A stretch of DNA of 64,000 nt, from positions 29,088,218 through 29,152,217 of the forward strand of contig NC_134846.1 of assembly GCF_965363235.1 (NCBI RefSeq), in the 5' to 3' direction. The translations under genes and the position numbers were made by a program. Shown here one piece after another: positions 35,512 to 48,800 of this stretch. This DNA comes from Mytilus galloprovincialis (Eukaryota > Mollusca > Bivalvia > Mytilida > Mytilidae). The notes below the pieces were generated by a model. It did not search any database and was not told the DNA's origin. It saw nothing but the letters and a program-made list of their open reading frames with translations. Every line of letters begins with the position of its first letter. The first letter of the stretch is position 1.

Positions 35512-37627
35512 CAAGGAATTGTATATTTAAAAGGAATGGAAACGCGACTCGAGATCAATCGGGATACCAACAGCGCACCCGCAGAGCTATAAACCATGTC
35601 TGGCTCAGGCGGAAGTATGATGAATAATATAAAAAATCATGACGGAGTTCCATTTCCTGTCATATAAATCGGTCTTTTAATTCACGGGGTCATCTTGCTT
35701 GAGACGATATAAATGAGAGAGAAACCCGAAATCAAGAATAAACTTTTATTCCTAGCAAAAAGTAAGGCCTTAGGTATCATTTTAATGCCTCATCAAACAT
35801 ACGTTTGTAATCTTGTATTGAGTAAATTCTCATTAGAATAGACCTCGGTCTTGAAAATTGAGGGAGTTTCATCCGGATTACAAAACCAAAAATACTGTGT
35901 TTTGATTTTTTTCTAAAAACTTGAAAACTGCGAAGTGCAAAACAAAACAGTTGATATCATTATGAAGCTGAAACCTTATTCTATCGCTTAGGCTCTTTTT
36001 GAAGTTTGTTGTAACTTTTAAGAATTTTCTACGATTTTTCGAAATTTCAGTTTTGAGTTTCAATATTCTGTCAAAATATGTCTATCAATCTGGGAGTGCA
36101 CTACGATTTCTTTATTATATTGGAAAGTAGAAAGAAAAAAGTGAGAAAATGAGATATTATTTTAAAGAAGGAATATTTGTCTACAGTTTGGTCTAAATTA
36201 CGAATGCTAAATGTAATTGGTACAATATATATGATTTTATTTCGAAACATGTTGAAAATTTGAAGTTGTGCGTCAACAAATACATCGACACTTTGTATTT
36301 TGGTATAAGTTAAATAACTACTTGAAATAGATGTGACATTGACATATAATTTAAAAGCTTAGTCTTTTTTCTATCGCATAGTGTTGGTTTTATGAAAATG
36401 GTGATAAAAACGAATTAGCTATGATTTTTCAAAATCCCATGTTTATAGTTCACATTGACGCCATTTTGTTTGAAATAACAGACAAGAAATATATAGAAGA
36501 CACACGATTGGGATTTATTGTGCCTTTTTATATACCATGTACGATGATATGCATTTTTTTTTGGTCAAATGCTGCTTTAGATACTAAATCGTTGTTTAGA
36601 ATGCAGTTTGCCATTATAAAGCGTTGCCGCAAATTACCATACGAAACAGCAAAACTGTTTTCTTTTTTTCTCCCAGAGCAGTAGTCTACAGGCCGCAAAA
36701 GTATTCCTTTGGTGTTAAAATAAATAAAATGCGAATGTGGGAAAGTTTTAACTGTTTCTAATTAGAAAATTTATTGCATCTCTTCATTATTTAGCATTAA
36801 TTAACAGGTGAGCTCGACATTATTAATTTTTAACATCTTAAAAGTATGTAAGACCAGAGACAAATTAGCTTATCATTGATACATGATATATTATACCTGC
36901 AAATTGGAACATCCTGCATGCCGTTGTTTATTATAACACCTGTAATCTGAGTTCTTTTATCTAGATAATATACTGCAGTTGTTTACATTTTCCTTCCTTC
37001 ATAATAATTTATTAACTTCTTTCTTTAACAGTCATTTAGTTACATTTTTAAAATGTCCTTTATTTTGCATGAAAACTTTTTAACACTCGTAAAATGTCCG
37101 ATATCATCTGATTGTGACATACCTTCATGAAATATCACGATTAAAAAAAAATTTAATAAGAAGTTTTTTATTACTAACTTTGCATGTGGTTGTATTGTTA
37201 TATTTTTTTTCTTGGATTAATTTATTTTTCGTTTCATGATTAATCACTTAGCTACTTTACCACGTTCGTACTACACAATGTAAGTACCGTTACTCTACAA
37301 TAGAATGTGTATTTCGAATTATCTTCTAAAAAAACAATAATATGATTTATTTTACGCCAAGCAAATTGAAACAGAATGCCCCTTAGAATGATGTTTTAGT
37401 CATTATTTTTTATTACAGAAACATGCCTAAGAAGAAAAAAATATCATTGTCAAGTTAGATAACTAGTGTCAGATTAAATGACCACGTTCGATAACTTCTA
37501 CCAGATAAGTAATGAGCCAGTTAGAGCGATGGGGTGTAATTAACACCCAGTCAAAGCAAGAGATGCATCATAATATTTTTTTCTGAAGTCGGCCCGTTTC
37601 CATTCCTTTTAAATATACAATTCCTTG
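35512..37627. repeat. 33-bp perfect inverted repeats bounding 2.1 kb
   Basis: 35512-35544 and 37595-37627 are exact reverse complements (left arm begins CAAGGAATTGTATATTTAAA). They may be the ends of a TIR element or two opposed fragments of one repeat. The sequence between them encodes nothing recognisable and no target duplication is obvious. Confidence 0.6.
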
Positions 37628-39020
37628 ATATCTCGTATACTGTTGTTACTTAAAAAAACATAATGTAGCTTCATAGAAACACTTCCGATAACGGATATTT
37701 GAAAAAAAATTTTATGATAGTTGGAAGATCCTGATTTTTTTTAATACAGTTTATGTAGACAAACCCAACTCAGAAATTAACACCTCAAAGAAACACAAAT
37801 ATAACCAAACAAATACTACATGCCTGCAGGTTCTCGGGTGCCATCTCGCATATTAAAATTACATCATTCAGAAATGCACCTTATGTGATCCTCATCTTAT
37901 TCTTAGCTTTTCCTGCTATCCGAAATAAAAATTGTGGAACATATTTTATCGGAATCATCTGGCAATACTTGCAATCTTTTGCTTCATTACGTAAATTGCT
38001 GCAGCGTTGGAGCCTAATCAGCTAGATGTGTTCCCTTAAAGGATAATTGTCAAAAATGTTAATGTATTCAAATAGAAGTTATTCCAAATGTTGTAAGCAA
38101 ATTCCCGAATGGCAAGATTGACATGCACAAAATTTGATTTACAGGAATGTACATATTATATGCACGAAGCAGTCATAATATGTTGTCCAAGCAATTTTTA
38201 TCTAAATAAAATCTATGCACGGTTGGCACTGATTTTAATTGGTGTCTCATTCATAACAGTCTTGAACATTAAAACTACATATTAAATAAAAGACATTGCT
38301 ATTTGTAGTGTTTGGTACGGGTTGGCTGTCACTTTACACAACAGTTCAACATAGAAACCTATTGGGGAAAACCAGAGAACTCTCTATGTCATAAAACACT
38401 GTTACTATCCACACTGATCTGTGTCCACACCTGTAATATACCAAAAGAAAATGCAGTAGCAGCCTGATATTTGACTTGTCTTTTTTTTTTTATTATTTAC
38501 CTCATATCATATTGCATTTACCTTGTCTATCCGTTCGAAGAACACATATATTTTCCTTAATATTTCTCATATTCTACTCAACAGAATGACTTAATATGAA
38601 CTTAAATCTTTTCATCATACTGTTCTCGAGTGCTAATACATTGAAGGACTTCATACTTAGTGAGTTGTAATGTGTGGCATTTTTTCTGATCTAAAAATAT
38701 AAAAACTATTTTGTATAAACACTATTGAAAAACAAACAAATTTTATATGGAAAATGAACATTTCGATAAGCTAACAAAACAAAATTATATCAAATAAAAA
38801 AAAATCAAAAACAAACTAATCAAGTTGACTTTCTTCAACATTCTGACTACAGCAGTAGCAAAGTCTTTTAAAATAGCCTAGCTTGCAGGTATATAGATGA
38901 CACAAGTGCTTGCGACGACCCATCAGAATTTGCTGGTAATCCAAACGGTACATAACTTCAGTACTTTTGTTATATTTCCAAATTCAGCGTATTCGGTGAG
39001 GTGCTCCTTCTATGAAGAAA

Positions 39021-39100
39021 TATAAATAAGAGGAAAGAACCGGAATTAGCCTCGTTTTCAGTGTAAACATCGTTTCAATATGGCGATTGTTTTGCCAGGT
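39021..39100 (+). promoter_or_regulatory. Candidate TATA/Inr promoter with a very short first exon
   Basis: TATAAATAAG (39021-39030) is followed at the usual distance by an initiator-like TTTTCAGTG (39055-39063). An ATG at 39080 then opens MAIVLP before a possible donor CAG-GTAGAA (39098). No partner exon in matching phase was found, so this may be an unlinked first exon or chance. Confidence 0.25.
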
Positions 39101-39505
39101 AGAAAAAGTTAATCAGATTTAGGGTGTTGTCCATTGTTTAGCTGAAAAGGAATTACAAACAGTGCATTATAGAGAAAAATCCATTATATAAATGAAAGCA
39201 CACATTTTGTTAATGCTAAATTTAAAGATACTGCAGGGTCAATCCCTAAAATTGCACATGAATCATCGCTTTTCACCTTTTCATAACCAGTGGAAGTGAA
39301 TAAAGCAACTTGGTATTTTATCTATCTATTCAAAATTAGGATACATAACATCATTTAAAGTTGTACAATCAACTACGTTATTTGTAACACAGTAGAACAA
39401 TATATCACTCAATACTAAAATATATGTCAAAATTCACTACACAGGTGTTTTAACATACAAAAGTAAAACATTTTCTACCTGAAAGTGAAGGTATGTTTTG
39501 AAATG

Positions 39506-40389
39506 CAGGGGTGTGGAAATGTTTGTTGTGAGCACTTGTCCCTGGGCAAGTAAAACTAAAAATTTTACTTGTCCAGAAAAAAATTTACTTGCCCTGATGA
39601 TCCCAATAATATTGAAGTATTTCTTGTTAGCTAATATATCAGTCTTACTTAGCACTATTGTGCATCACAAACGAATGAAATCCATTTGTTTATATGTGTA
39701 AAAAATTAGGAAAGTAGGAAATGGGTTAACATCAGTGGGACAGAAACCTAACAGCAAACCAACCAATGAAATGACATGTAAAGGACAATTTTGCAGCAGT
39801 TTTGGAATAAAAATTGTAGCCAGTAGGTACATAATATACTAAATTTGAGGACAGTGATTCTCGCTTCCGTTTCTTTTTTTTTTTAAATACTCTTGTGTCC
39901 TCCGTTTGCATTTAAGGTTTTCTACTCGACTCATGATTCTTTTTGTCTTGCTTGCCCAGCTTTTTATTAAGTATTTGTCAATCTGAATCTCGATAGAAAA
40001 TTTAAAGAAATGACACAACCGGTAAATGATGGATAAAACTTAATCGACGATCCAGGGTCAATGGACAAAGCCAATGCAATGTTACGCGACTCTGGTTCGC
40101 ATACTTATTTTTATTTATTTTGGTAATTGATCTATTTCCAGTATCATGTAATATTTATCGTCATGAACATTGATGTTTTTACTTGCTGAAGATTGGTTTC
40201 TTTTACATAAATTAAACATCTTTATACGTTTTGAAATTAATTTTATGTTGTTGTTGGATTTGAACTTTGTCTTGTACATGTTGTATATTTTTTTACTTGT
40301 CCACGGGCAACCAAGACAAAAATAATTACTTGTCCGTTTGTTCAAATTTACGAGTCGGGCGAGTCGGGCATAGCATTTCCACACCCCTG
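39506..40389. mobile_element. hAT-like TIR element, 884 bp
   Basis: Perfect 16-bp inverted ends (CAGGGGTGTGGAAATG) are flanked by AAATG on both sides (39501-39505, 40390-40394). CAGGG-type ends are typical of hAT elements, which make 8-bp duplications; here five matching bases are visible. The interior contains inverted ACTTGTCC text. The two open frames within it run in opposite directions and do not resemble a transposase. Confidence 0.75.
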
Positions 40390-40977
40390 AAATGAATTAA
40401 AGTGCTTAATAAGTCCTGCTATGAATGGTATTTTCTTAAGGTTATAAAGAGAGGGATTTGCAGTAATCAGGCAGTATGAAATGGGTTGGGAAAGATCCTC
40501 TTAAAAATATTATACTAAAAAATGGGTAACTGGTCTGTTGACTCCAAAAACACATCCCACGCCTATGCATTCCTGTCCCACATGTTTGCTACTTGGGTTT
40601 TATTTCACCCTATTAATGGCCATTCAAATACCCGTTGAATTAATAGATATATTAAAATAAATGTATATATAATTTAATGAATTGAATTGGTAAATTTTCT
40701 TAACATGTTAAATTAAATATTATTTTTGTGATTAATGATTTATTGAAGATTACTGTTAATTGATATGGGGACAAAGTCCCTAATAACAGTAGAAAAATCA
40801 ATAAACCAAATAATATAAAAAAAAATCGGGAAAATTTTCCCGAAATTTTCATTGTACTAATGAACTCAAAATCGTTCAATTTTTTTTATGTCATGTTTTG
40901 AATTCCTGCATTTGGGTAGAAATCTACAATGTACTTCCTTTTTCCGGTCTCGTTTGTATGAAACTTTGAGTAAAATA

Positions 40978-41439
40978 GGCCTAAAAAAAAAAGATATGTG
41001 TTTCCGGTAACATCATTTTGAAAAATAGGGTCGGTAGATCGGAATTCTTTTTTTTTTTTTTTTTTTTTTTTTTTTGACATCGTAAATGAAATCCGGAAAA
41101 TTATCATGGTTTTTCCAAGTCCGGATCCGTAATTAGTTTCAAAAACCGGAAGTGTGCCATTTGCAATGTTTTTGAAGCACCTGCTGTGCAAATTTCTTGG
41201 ATTTTAACCTATTTGGAATACCTTTTGACATTAATAAAATGTTTTACTGGCTTTCTATGCAAGTAGAAGCAAGAGAGAAAAAATATTATGTCATCTATCA
41301 GAAGCCTGTGTCAAAAACGGGGTCGGTTGATACAATTTTTTTTTTTTTTTTTTGAAGATCCAATAAAAAAGTTAGGGTCGGGGGCTAAAAAACAGGGTCG
41401 GTCGGGTTACCGGAAACATCGATCTTTTTTTTCTCGGCC
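40978..41439. mobile_element. GGCC-ended MITE with 3-bp ATA duplication
   Basis: The inverted ends start GGCC, then an A-rich run, then GTTTCCGGTAAC. ATA flanks both sides (40975-40977, 41440-41442). The interior has GGGTCGG blocks and a long T run, as in the element at 43725-44133, so both belong to one family. The reading frame on the minus strand is produced by the T run. Confidence 0.75.
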
Positions 41440-41962
41440 ATATATATTTATCAGTCTAGCATAAAATAAGAGGAACGCAATACCAATTTCATTTTTAAAA
41501 ATTCCTTGATATGAAAAAGCGTTACCTGATGATACCGTTTCTTTGTTTACATTGCATATGACGTCATAACTTAAATAACGTCACAACTAAAATCCCTAAC
41601 AACAGAACCAAAATCGGAAATGTTACGATATTTCCGTCCCTTTTTTTTAACAAATATTTTAGTTACAAGAAAATAATTCATACAGACTTCGTCCCCATTT
41701 ACAGGTAATGCCTGCCTCATATAATTAAGAAAGCTATTGTTATGTATTTTGTGTTAAGTACATGTAACTTAAAAGTAGTCAGCTTGGTAGGAATAATTGC
41801 AATGAAGATTTTAAATGAAAAAATGAAAAAAAAATTATAAAGACCAATTTAAAAGCCATTTGAAATCTTTTCCATCACTTAAATTTATTTTTGCAACATG
41901 ACATAACATATTTTTTATTTAAATTTCCTCCTTTTAAACAAAAAATTTCAGCAATGTTGTCC

Positions 41963-42762
41963 AAAAGGCCACTTCACGGTTAATTAGGCCATATTGAATA
42001 GGAGGCAGATTTTTTTGAAAGGGGTGGAAATAACTGAAAGTTTTGGAAAATTTTATGCATGTACAATGTACATGTATTTAAACAACTGCTCTGTTTTAAA
42101 GTCATAAGAAACCTCAAATTAAAAAAAATAATGCATATGTTTTTTTATAACGCCATGGATAGTTTTTATTATAAAACTTATGTACATATACTTTTTTCTG
42201 AAGAAAATTCTTTAATATCATATTTAGAAGAAGTTTACTTTATTTTCATTGCTTCCTTCAGGAAGCAATTCCCCCGACATATTTTCCGTATGCAAAGTGA
42301 CCTCAGTGTGACCCATCTCGTAAAAATCCGGTGATCGCAATACGCATGGATGTCCTTAAAATAAAGTATTATCTGAATTTACATTTTGAACACGTGCTCA
42401 ATTTCCATGCTTTTTTGTTGATTGTTGACAAACAGGTGACAATTGTTAAACTTCGGCTTCAAAACACGAACTTTAATTACCTGCCATATTTTCACAACAA
42501 CACTGACCGATTGAAAAAAACTTGACCATTATACGAAATTTATACGAATTTCGAAAAAAATGATGAATTCGTGCACAGAAGACTAATTTTATGATGTTTG
42601 TATGCATTGGTTCAAGAATTGGAAGAACATTATTTTTCACCGGTCACTCGTTTCTTATGACTTTAATGATGTTTTCCAGAATTTTTCACATCATTTTTAC
42701 CTCCAATTTTGAAAATCTGCCCCCTATCCAATATCACTGAGCTAACAGTAAAGGGGCCTTTT
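41963..42762. mobile_element. Inverted-repeat (MITE-like) element, about 800 bp
   Basis: The left end AAAAGGCCACTTCACGGTTA and the inner arm ATATTGAATAGGAGGCAG are mirrored on the right by CTGCCCCCTATCCAATAT and AGTAAAGGGGCCTTTT, with several mismatches. It is non-autonomous, and the 91- and 64-codon frames inside show no recognisable domain. Target duplication was not identified. Confidence 0.55.
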
Positions 42763-43145
42763 CAATTATAACTTCAATATATTTTCTGTCTATGTATAAA
42801 CATTAAAGTCATTATACATTTGTACTTATAATTTAAATTTTAATTCTAAAAAGAGTAAATGATTATAAAAACCTTCATGATGTTGTGAGAACATGACAAA
42901 ATTATGTCTATGAGCTGATACACAAAACACTTCAGAAGACGTGTTACATAGATCTAAAGTTTAATAATCAAATAATATTCTACATATAAATCTTATTTTT
43001 AAAAAATTCTTGTTATAAATAAACACTCAATAATAACAAACATCACTTGTTTTTAATAAGCTTGATAAGATGCTGTGAAATTGCAATACAAATAATGAAG
43101 TCATCATATTTGACTTTTGAGAGGACTTATTCATTTTAATACGGC

Positions 43146-43787
43146 CTCAAAAAATTGTTTGCGTCGTATAATGGTAGGATGTCTGCGTCGTCGTCGTCCG
43201 AAGACACATTTAGTTTCCCGACATTTACTTCAATTTTAGTTAATGTATCTCTATAAATTTTTAACACAGAAGGTTTAATAGCAATAAATGAAGGTTGGGA
43301 TTGATTTTGGGGGTTGTGGTCCCAATATTTTAGGAGTTAGAGGCTAAAAAAGGCCCAAATAAGTATTTTTCCTGGTTTTTGCACAATAGCTTAAGTATAA
43401 GTATATAGAAATCTATGAAATTTAAACACAAGAATAATGACCACAATAGGAAGGTTAGGATTGATTTTTGGAATTTTGGTCTGAACATTTAAGGAATTAG
43501 GGGCCCAAATAAGCATTTTTCTTGGTTTTCGCACAATAACTTTCGTATAGGTTAATAGAAATCTATGAAATTTTAACACAAGGTTTATTACCACAAAAGG
43601 AAGGTATGGATTGATTTTAGGAGTTTTATATTGAATAGTTTAGGAATTAGGGGCTTAAAAGCTAAAAAGGGCCCAAATAAGCATTTTTCTTGGTTTTTAC
43701 ACAACAACTGTATTATCATGATTAGGCCAAAAAAAAATATATGTCTGTTTCCTGCTTCCAAGGCAAATAAATCAGGGTCGGTAGGTC

Positions 43788-43827
<40 letters not shown>

Positions 43828-44968
43828 ACTCCCTGTCAGATTTGCAGTCGGTTAAATGTCATGTTTGGTTAGGGTCCTGTACCCCAAAATGATTTAATCC
43901 CTTTAAAGAAGCTTTAATTGAATAATCCTCCCAGTGCTGACATTTTTTAAACCTTAATTGTAGCACATTTGTGCTGGGAGCAGCCATTTTGATTGTTTGG
44001 GCATAGTAAAATACAGATCTGGATCGGACCGGAAACGATTTTTTTCCGGATTTGAATAAAAAGATCTAGGGTCGGGGGGTTTGAGTCAGGGTCGGTCGGG
44101 AAACAGGAAACAGACATATATTTTTTTTTGGCCTTATAAGTGAATAGAAATCTATGACATTTAACAACAAGGTTATTAACCACAAATGGAAGGTTTGGAT
44201 TGATTTTCCAAGTTTTGGTCCCAACAGTTTAGGAATTAGGGGCCAAAAGGGTCCAAAAATAAACTTTGTTTAATTTCATCAAAAATTGAAATATTAGGGT
44301 TCCTTGATATGCCGAAACTAACCGTGTATTTAGAATCTTAAAATATTTGGTCCTGTTTTCAAATTGGTCTACATTCAGGACCAAAATTAAATTTAGTTTG
44401 ATTTTAACAAAAATTGAATTCTTAGGGTTCTTTGATATGCTGAATCTTAACATGTACATGTACTTAAATTTTTGACTTTGAGCGCAGTTTTCAAGTTAGT
44501 CCAAATCGAGGTAAAAAATAAAACTTTTTTGATGTCAACAAAAATTGAATATATGGGGTTCTTTGATATGCTGAATTTAACCATATGTATTTAGATTTTT
44601 GATATTTGGGCCCAGTTATCAATTTGGTCAGCATTGATGTCTAAAGGGTTCAAAATTGAACTTTATTAGATTTCTTCAAAAATTAATTATTGGAGTTCTT
44701 TGATCAATATGCTGAATCTAACCATGTATTTTGATTTTGTATATATTGGACCATAATAGGTAAATGTCCAATTTAACAGTTTTTAAGTACAAATGTATAA
44801 GTTCTTAGATCACATTCATTCTGTGTCAGAAACCTATGTTGTGTCAATTATTTAATCACAATCCAAATTCAGAGCTGTATCAAGCTTGAATGTTGCGTCC
44901 ATACTTGCCCCAAATGTCAGGGTTTGACTTCTGTGGTTGTATAAAGCTGCGCCCTGCAGAGCACCTGG
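43146..44968 (+). repeat. Interspersed repeat family R1, copy 2, with nested MITE
   Basis: Same order of blocks as 2355-3312, from TCGTCGTCCGAAGACACATT to GCTGCGCCCTGCAGAGCACC, with extra sub-units of the 'ggaattaggggcc' type. It is interrupted by the MITE at 43725-44133. Confidence 0.65.
43725..44133. mobile_element. GGCC-ended MITE with 3-bp TTA duplication
   Basis: Perfect 30-bp inverted ends (GGCC, nine A, TATATGTCTGTTTCCTG) are flanked by TTA on both sides (43722-43724, 44134-44136). It is inserted in an R1 repeat, so it is younger than that copy. A TTA duplication with GGCC ends fits a PIF/Harbinger-type source, by inference. Confidence 0.8.
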
Positions 44969-45699
44969 TTATAAGTTTATCAGATACTTTCTGTATTAAG
45001 TATAAAGATTAAAGTCAGATTTTTCTTGCTGTTGAACACATACATTACTGAAAAGATTGAAAGTACCCACTCCATAGAAGTAACTTCCATTAAAGCTGTC
45101 AAAAAATGCTTTCAGTGACATATGCATGTGATGCTACATGTATTACCCACACAATATTATCAAACAAAACATGCAACACCTATTTTATCAGATGAGTCTA
45201 TTTTTGTTGTTGGCTGTACGATGCAATCATTGATTATTGATTTTCTATTAAAACTGTGAGTGACTACATGTGTTCTTGTAGTTCTAGGTATCATCACAAA
45301 ATTGTTGGATCACAAAATAGTCAGAGAAATCAGAAAAAAATATAAACAAGACAGGCAAAGTTGAACATTTATATTTCTTTTGCTGAATTCTTTTTATTGA
45401 ATTTTGATTGCCACAATTTAAATCCCCTCCTAAAAAGCGGAACCCATGATCTTATAATTCTTGACAGTTAATACACAATGTACATATAGCAGTATATATA
45501 TGCTTATAACAAATGCTTATTTCTTTTTTTTCATTTTCAGGCATTTTAAAGAAGAAATAAAGTATGTGAAACATATTTTTATAGCCACACAGATTCCTGA
45601 ATACATTTTAAAGAGATGATTATTATAACTTTATATTTATTTACTGGCACCATCTAATTAATTTTCCTATGAGTTTAATATTAACTATCACTGGAACAT

Positions 45700-45816
45700 A
45701 TGTATCCTAATCTTCAAAGACATAGTTCCCATGGTGACAGGGTCAAACATGGTAGTCATGGAGACCGGCAGTTTATCGTTTCTCTTCAGAAGTTTCCACA
45801 AGAAAGATCAGAAAAG
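45700..45816 (+). CDS. Rap-GEF coding exon 1
   Basis: The exon encodes MYPNLQRHSSHGDRV through FPQERSEK and ends in phase 0 at a GTAAAT donor. Its N-terminal 30 residues are His/Ser/Gly-rich and family-unspecific. An upstream untranslated exon is possible; a CATTTTCAG acceptor-like site lies at about 45532-45540, but nothing decides it. Confidence 0.7.
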
Positions 45817-48800
45817 GTAAATTGTATATGAGAAATTGTTTCTTACAGTGACACAGTCATAGGTTTCAGAATTTTTTTTATGTTAATGAGATTGCATGTT
45901 TTAAGACTTGAACTTTTTTACAAAAATCACTAAAAAAGTTGAAACTAGCATACAATTACATGCATATCAAATTATTTTACCCATGCAATAGTGTGAAAAT
46001 AGTAGTATTGTAACATACATCTTTCTACTGAGGAGACCGTTTTTTTGGTGGGGAGACATTTTAGAGATATGATTTCTAAAGAGACTAAGAGTTTGACTAG
46101 CTGTGATTGCCTCATCTTTGTTTCTGTAGCCCTGTTATTTCAAATACTTGTAGTTTATATATTGACAGATTTTAAATTAAAAGTTTTTTTTTTTTAAAAT
46201 GGTAACATAGGTAGTAGGTCGTAGTACAATTATTTATGTATTTATTTTTCTTCTGTAGGATCTTGATGTTATATTTTCTCATCTTCATGGCATGGAAGCT
46301 TTATCCTCTCTCAGAGAGCCAGCATTACGTGCATTATGTCGAACTGTAAGATATGAATATCATGATGCCAATGATATATTGTACTGGTAAGTCTTTGTAT
46401 ATGTAGAGTTATTAAAAACATTGCTGTAGTTTTTATGCCCCCTCCATAACAGTGGGTGCATACATTTTACCCTTGTCTGTCTGTGCATATGTCCTGTACG
46501 TCTTAAAGTTGGTTTCTGTTCTCTAACTTAAGTTTGCCTCCATCAAATGTTATGAAACTTATACACAATGCTTATTACCACAACACTCAGATAATGTATA
46601 CATATGGGTAGTGTCACTTTTACCGCTCTTCAGTTATGTCTCTTTATAACTTTATATGATATGCAAGTGGGGCATCATCTGTGTCTCATGTACACATTCC
46701 CCATTTATTTCAGTCATCTATACTATTAAGCGAGAAGACCTCATTTTGTGTGTTACTTCTCTTCTTTCCGCAATAAATTAATCATCATGCCTCTGTGTCC
46801 TATAGGTACCATGCATACTGCATAGTCACATTTGTCATCCATTCTTATGATTATTCAGATTGGGGAAAAAATGAAAAAAAGGCGTTCAGATATTGTTTCG
46901 GTCATTGGACATAATTTTAAGTTAGACTAGACTTCCGGTATGCGTTTTTCTGTATACTATGAACATAATCACATATACTATGAATAGTGTATTTGGCAAA
47001 TTTGCTATCTGCTATGTTTCAGGGTTTACTATCCATGGCGGTCACAGAGTTTATCAAATAGAGAGGGTCTATATAATATATCAATGACCGCCATGGATCG
47101 ATTAGTAAACTGAGATTGATAGTCAAAAGCAAACACACTTTATTTAGAGCAATAAATTGTTCATATTATACTAAATGTATGTTCATATTGAAATTAATAG
47201 AAAAAAAAAATGAGAATTTGGAGAGAAAAAAAAGGAGGAGGGGTAAAAAAACAATTGTCCTGTCCCCAAGTACCTATGACTTTTGATACCGTTCCTTAAA
47301 TTCTACAGTCATTAAATATTTTACAAAAATGCATCCTAAAACACTTTACATACTTTCAACCACGCTCTGAATGCCGGCGATTTCGCGGTTGTGTTCTAGT
47401 GATATTTAATGGAGAAGGGGACGAAAACTGCTAGATTGTAATCTTGCATGTTTTAGTTTTATGGTTCTTTGGATATAAACTTTTGAACACTGCATTCAGA
47501 AAAGTGTTAATTCTGATTTGGTATATGTGGTTGTTTACACAGGCATAGACCATATAGTTTTTTGGGGATATCTCATCATATCTCAAATCCCTTTTGGTTT
47601 ACAGGGACAGCTGGTGCAAGCATGGCATGGTGTCCAATGGATATTTATTGGTGTTTTATTATAATATAAAAATAAAAGATATTTAGAAGTTTTGGCTCAT
47701 TATTTGTTTACAAGTTTGAATCAAAAGTAATTGTCAGAAAACCTTTAAAGAATGACAAATTTGAAATAGTGCAATATTGAAGATTCCTTTAAAAAAATGT
47801 ACTTACAACTGTTAAGCATGAATCCATTTACCAATATAAAATTTCCTAAATAACATGTCCATTAGAACACTAGTACTCCAGCTAAGAATTAAGTCATGCA
47901 CTGGTGGAAAGAGTCTGAAATCTATTCAATGACGTAAAATTCCAAAAGGATGAATCCTTCAGTTTAAATCTTTGAAATTGGCACCGTACATGGGAATTTG
48001 TTTTTTTTTTCGGGAATGTTTCCAAAAATGATCATTTAGAAATTTGATCTTAGGCAGTTGGTCAGCTGGGATATTGACCCAGGGCTTTCCATTGAAGCCG
48101 GTAGCCGGCGGAAATCCGCCGTTTACCGTGGCTTCAAGTGCCAGCTACTTCACTGACAAAAATATAAATTCAAAAAGAAAAAAAATATCTATTTTCAAAA
48201 GTTTACAGGCAGCCGAGAAACGTATTGTCGCAAAGTCGCGGTCACGATAAACAATGATGAAAAGTCAGTGTTTACCTTGGGCTAAATATAGTTCACATGA
48301 ATTCAGGTCACTGATTGGTTGTCTATTTAAAGTCAGAATGCATCGTTTCTTTTCAAAGATAACAAGAGAGACGTTCCGGTGGTCATTGAAGGATAACAAT
48401 AGAGACGTTCCGATGGTCATTAACTCGTTGGCTTTTTTTGGCTTTTAAAACGTGAAGACAATGAGATAGGATGACAATCTTATGTTATGGAATAATATCA
48501 GTCAAATTAAAGAAAGTGTAGTAGATAAAATTGTTCAGAATCTGTAAAACAGTATCTTTTGAAGTTCATTTTTCAAAGCCCACGTGGTGTTCAGAGAATC
48601 AAGGTCAAAAACGAAAGTAGAATATTGTCGACTCGACCAAAATTAAATAACATTTCCAAATGATTTATGTATCCGACTTATTGAACAGTTTACAAAAAAA
48701 AAGAGAAAATAAGAGGATATATCAATTTTCTGTCAAGAAATAATTGTATGATTTAAATACGCGTAACAGTCTTTAGAGAGAAAAGGGGGGTCATTTGTTT

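Larger units (their letters stand above)
32811..39000. other. Intergenic DNA between the opsin locus and the Rap-GEF locus
   Basis: No gene was recognised. The stretch holds a tRNA-derived SINE (33347-33615), a 14-base G run near 34550, a 'tatgcccc'-type interspersed repeat (about 35075-35400) and a pair of 33-bp inverted repeats 2 kb apart (35512 and 37595). An 87-codon frame at 36421-36684 has no recognisable motif, and I treat it as chance. Confidence 0.6.

Noticed and set aside
36421..36684. An 87-codon frame in intergenic DNA
   Set aside because: No splice signals, no recognisable motif and AT-driven composition. It cannot be told apart from chance.
37422..37460. A short frame starting MPKKKKIS after an acceptor-like TTATTACAG
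   Set aside because: Only 11 codons before a stop, and no donor or partner exon.
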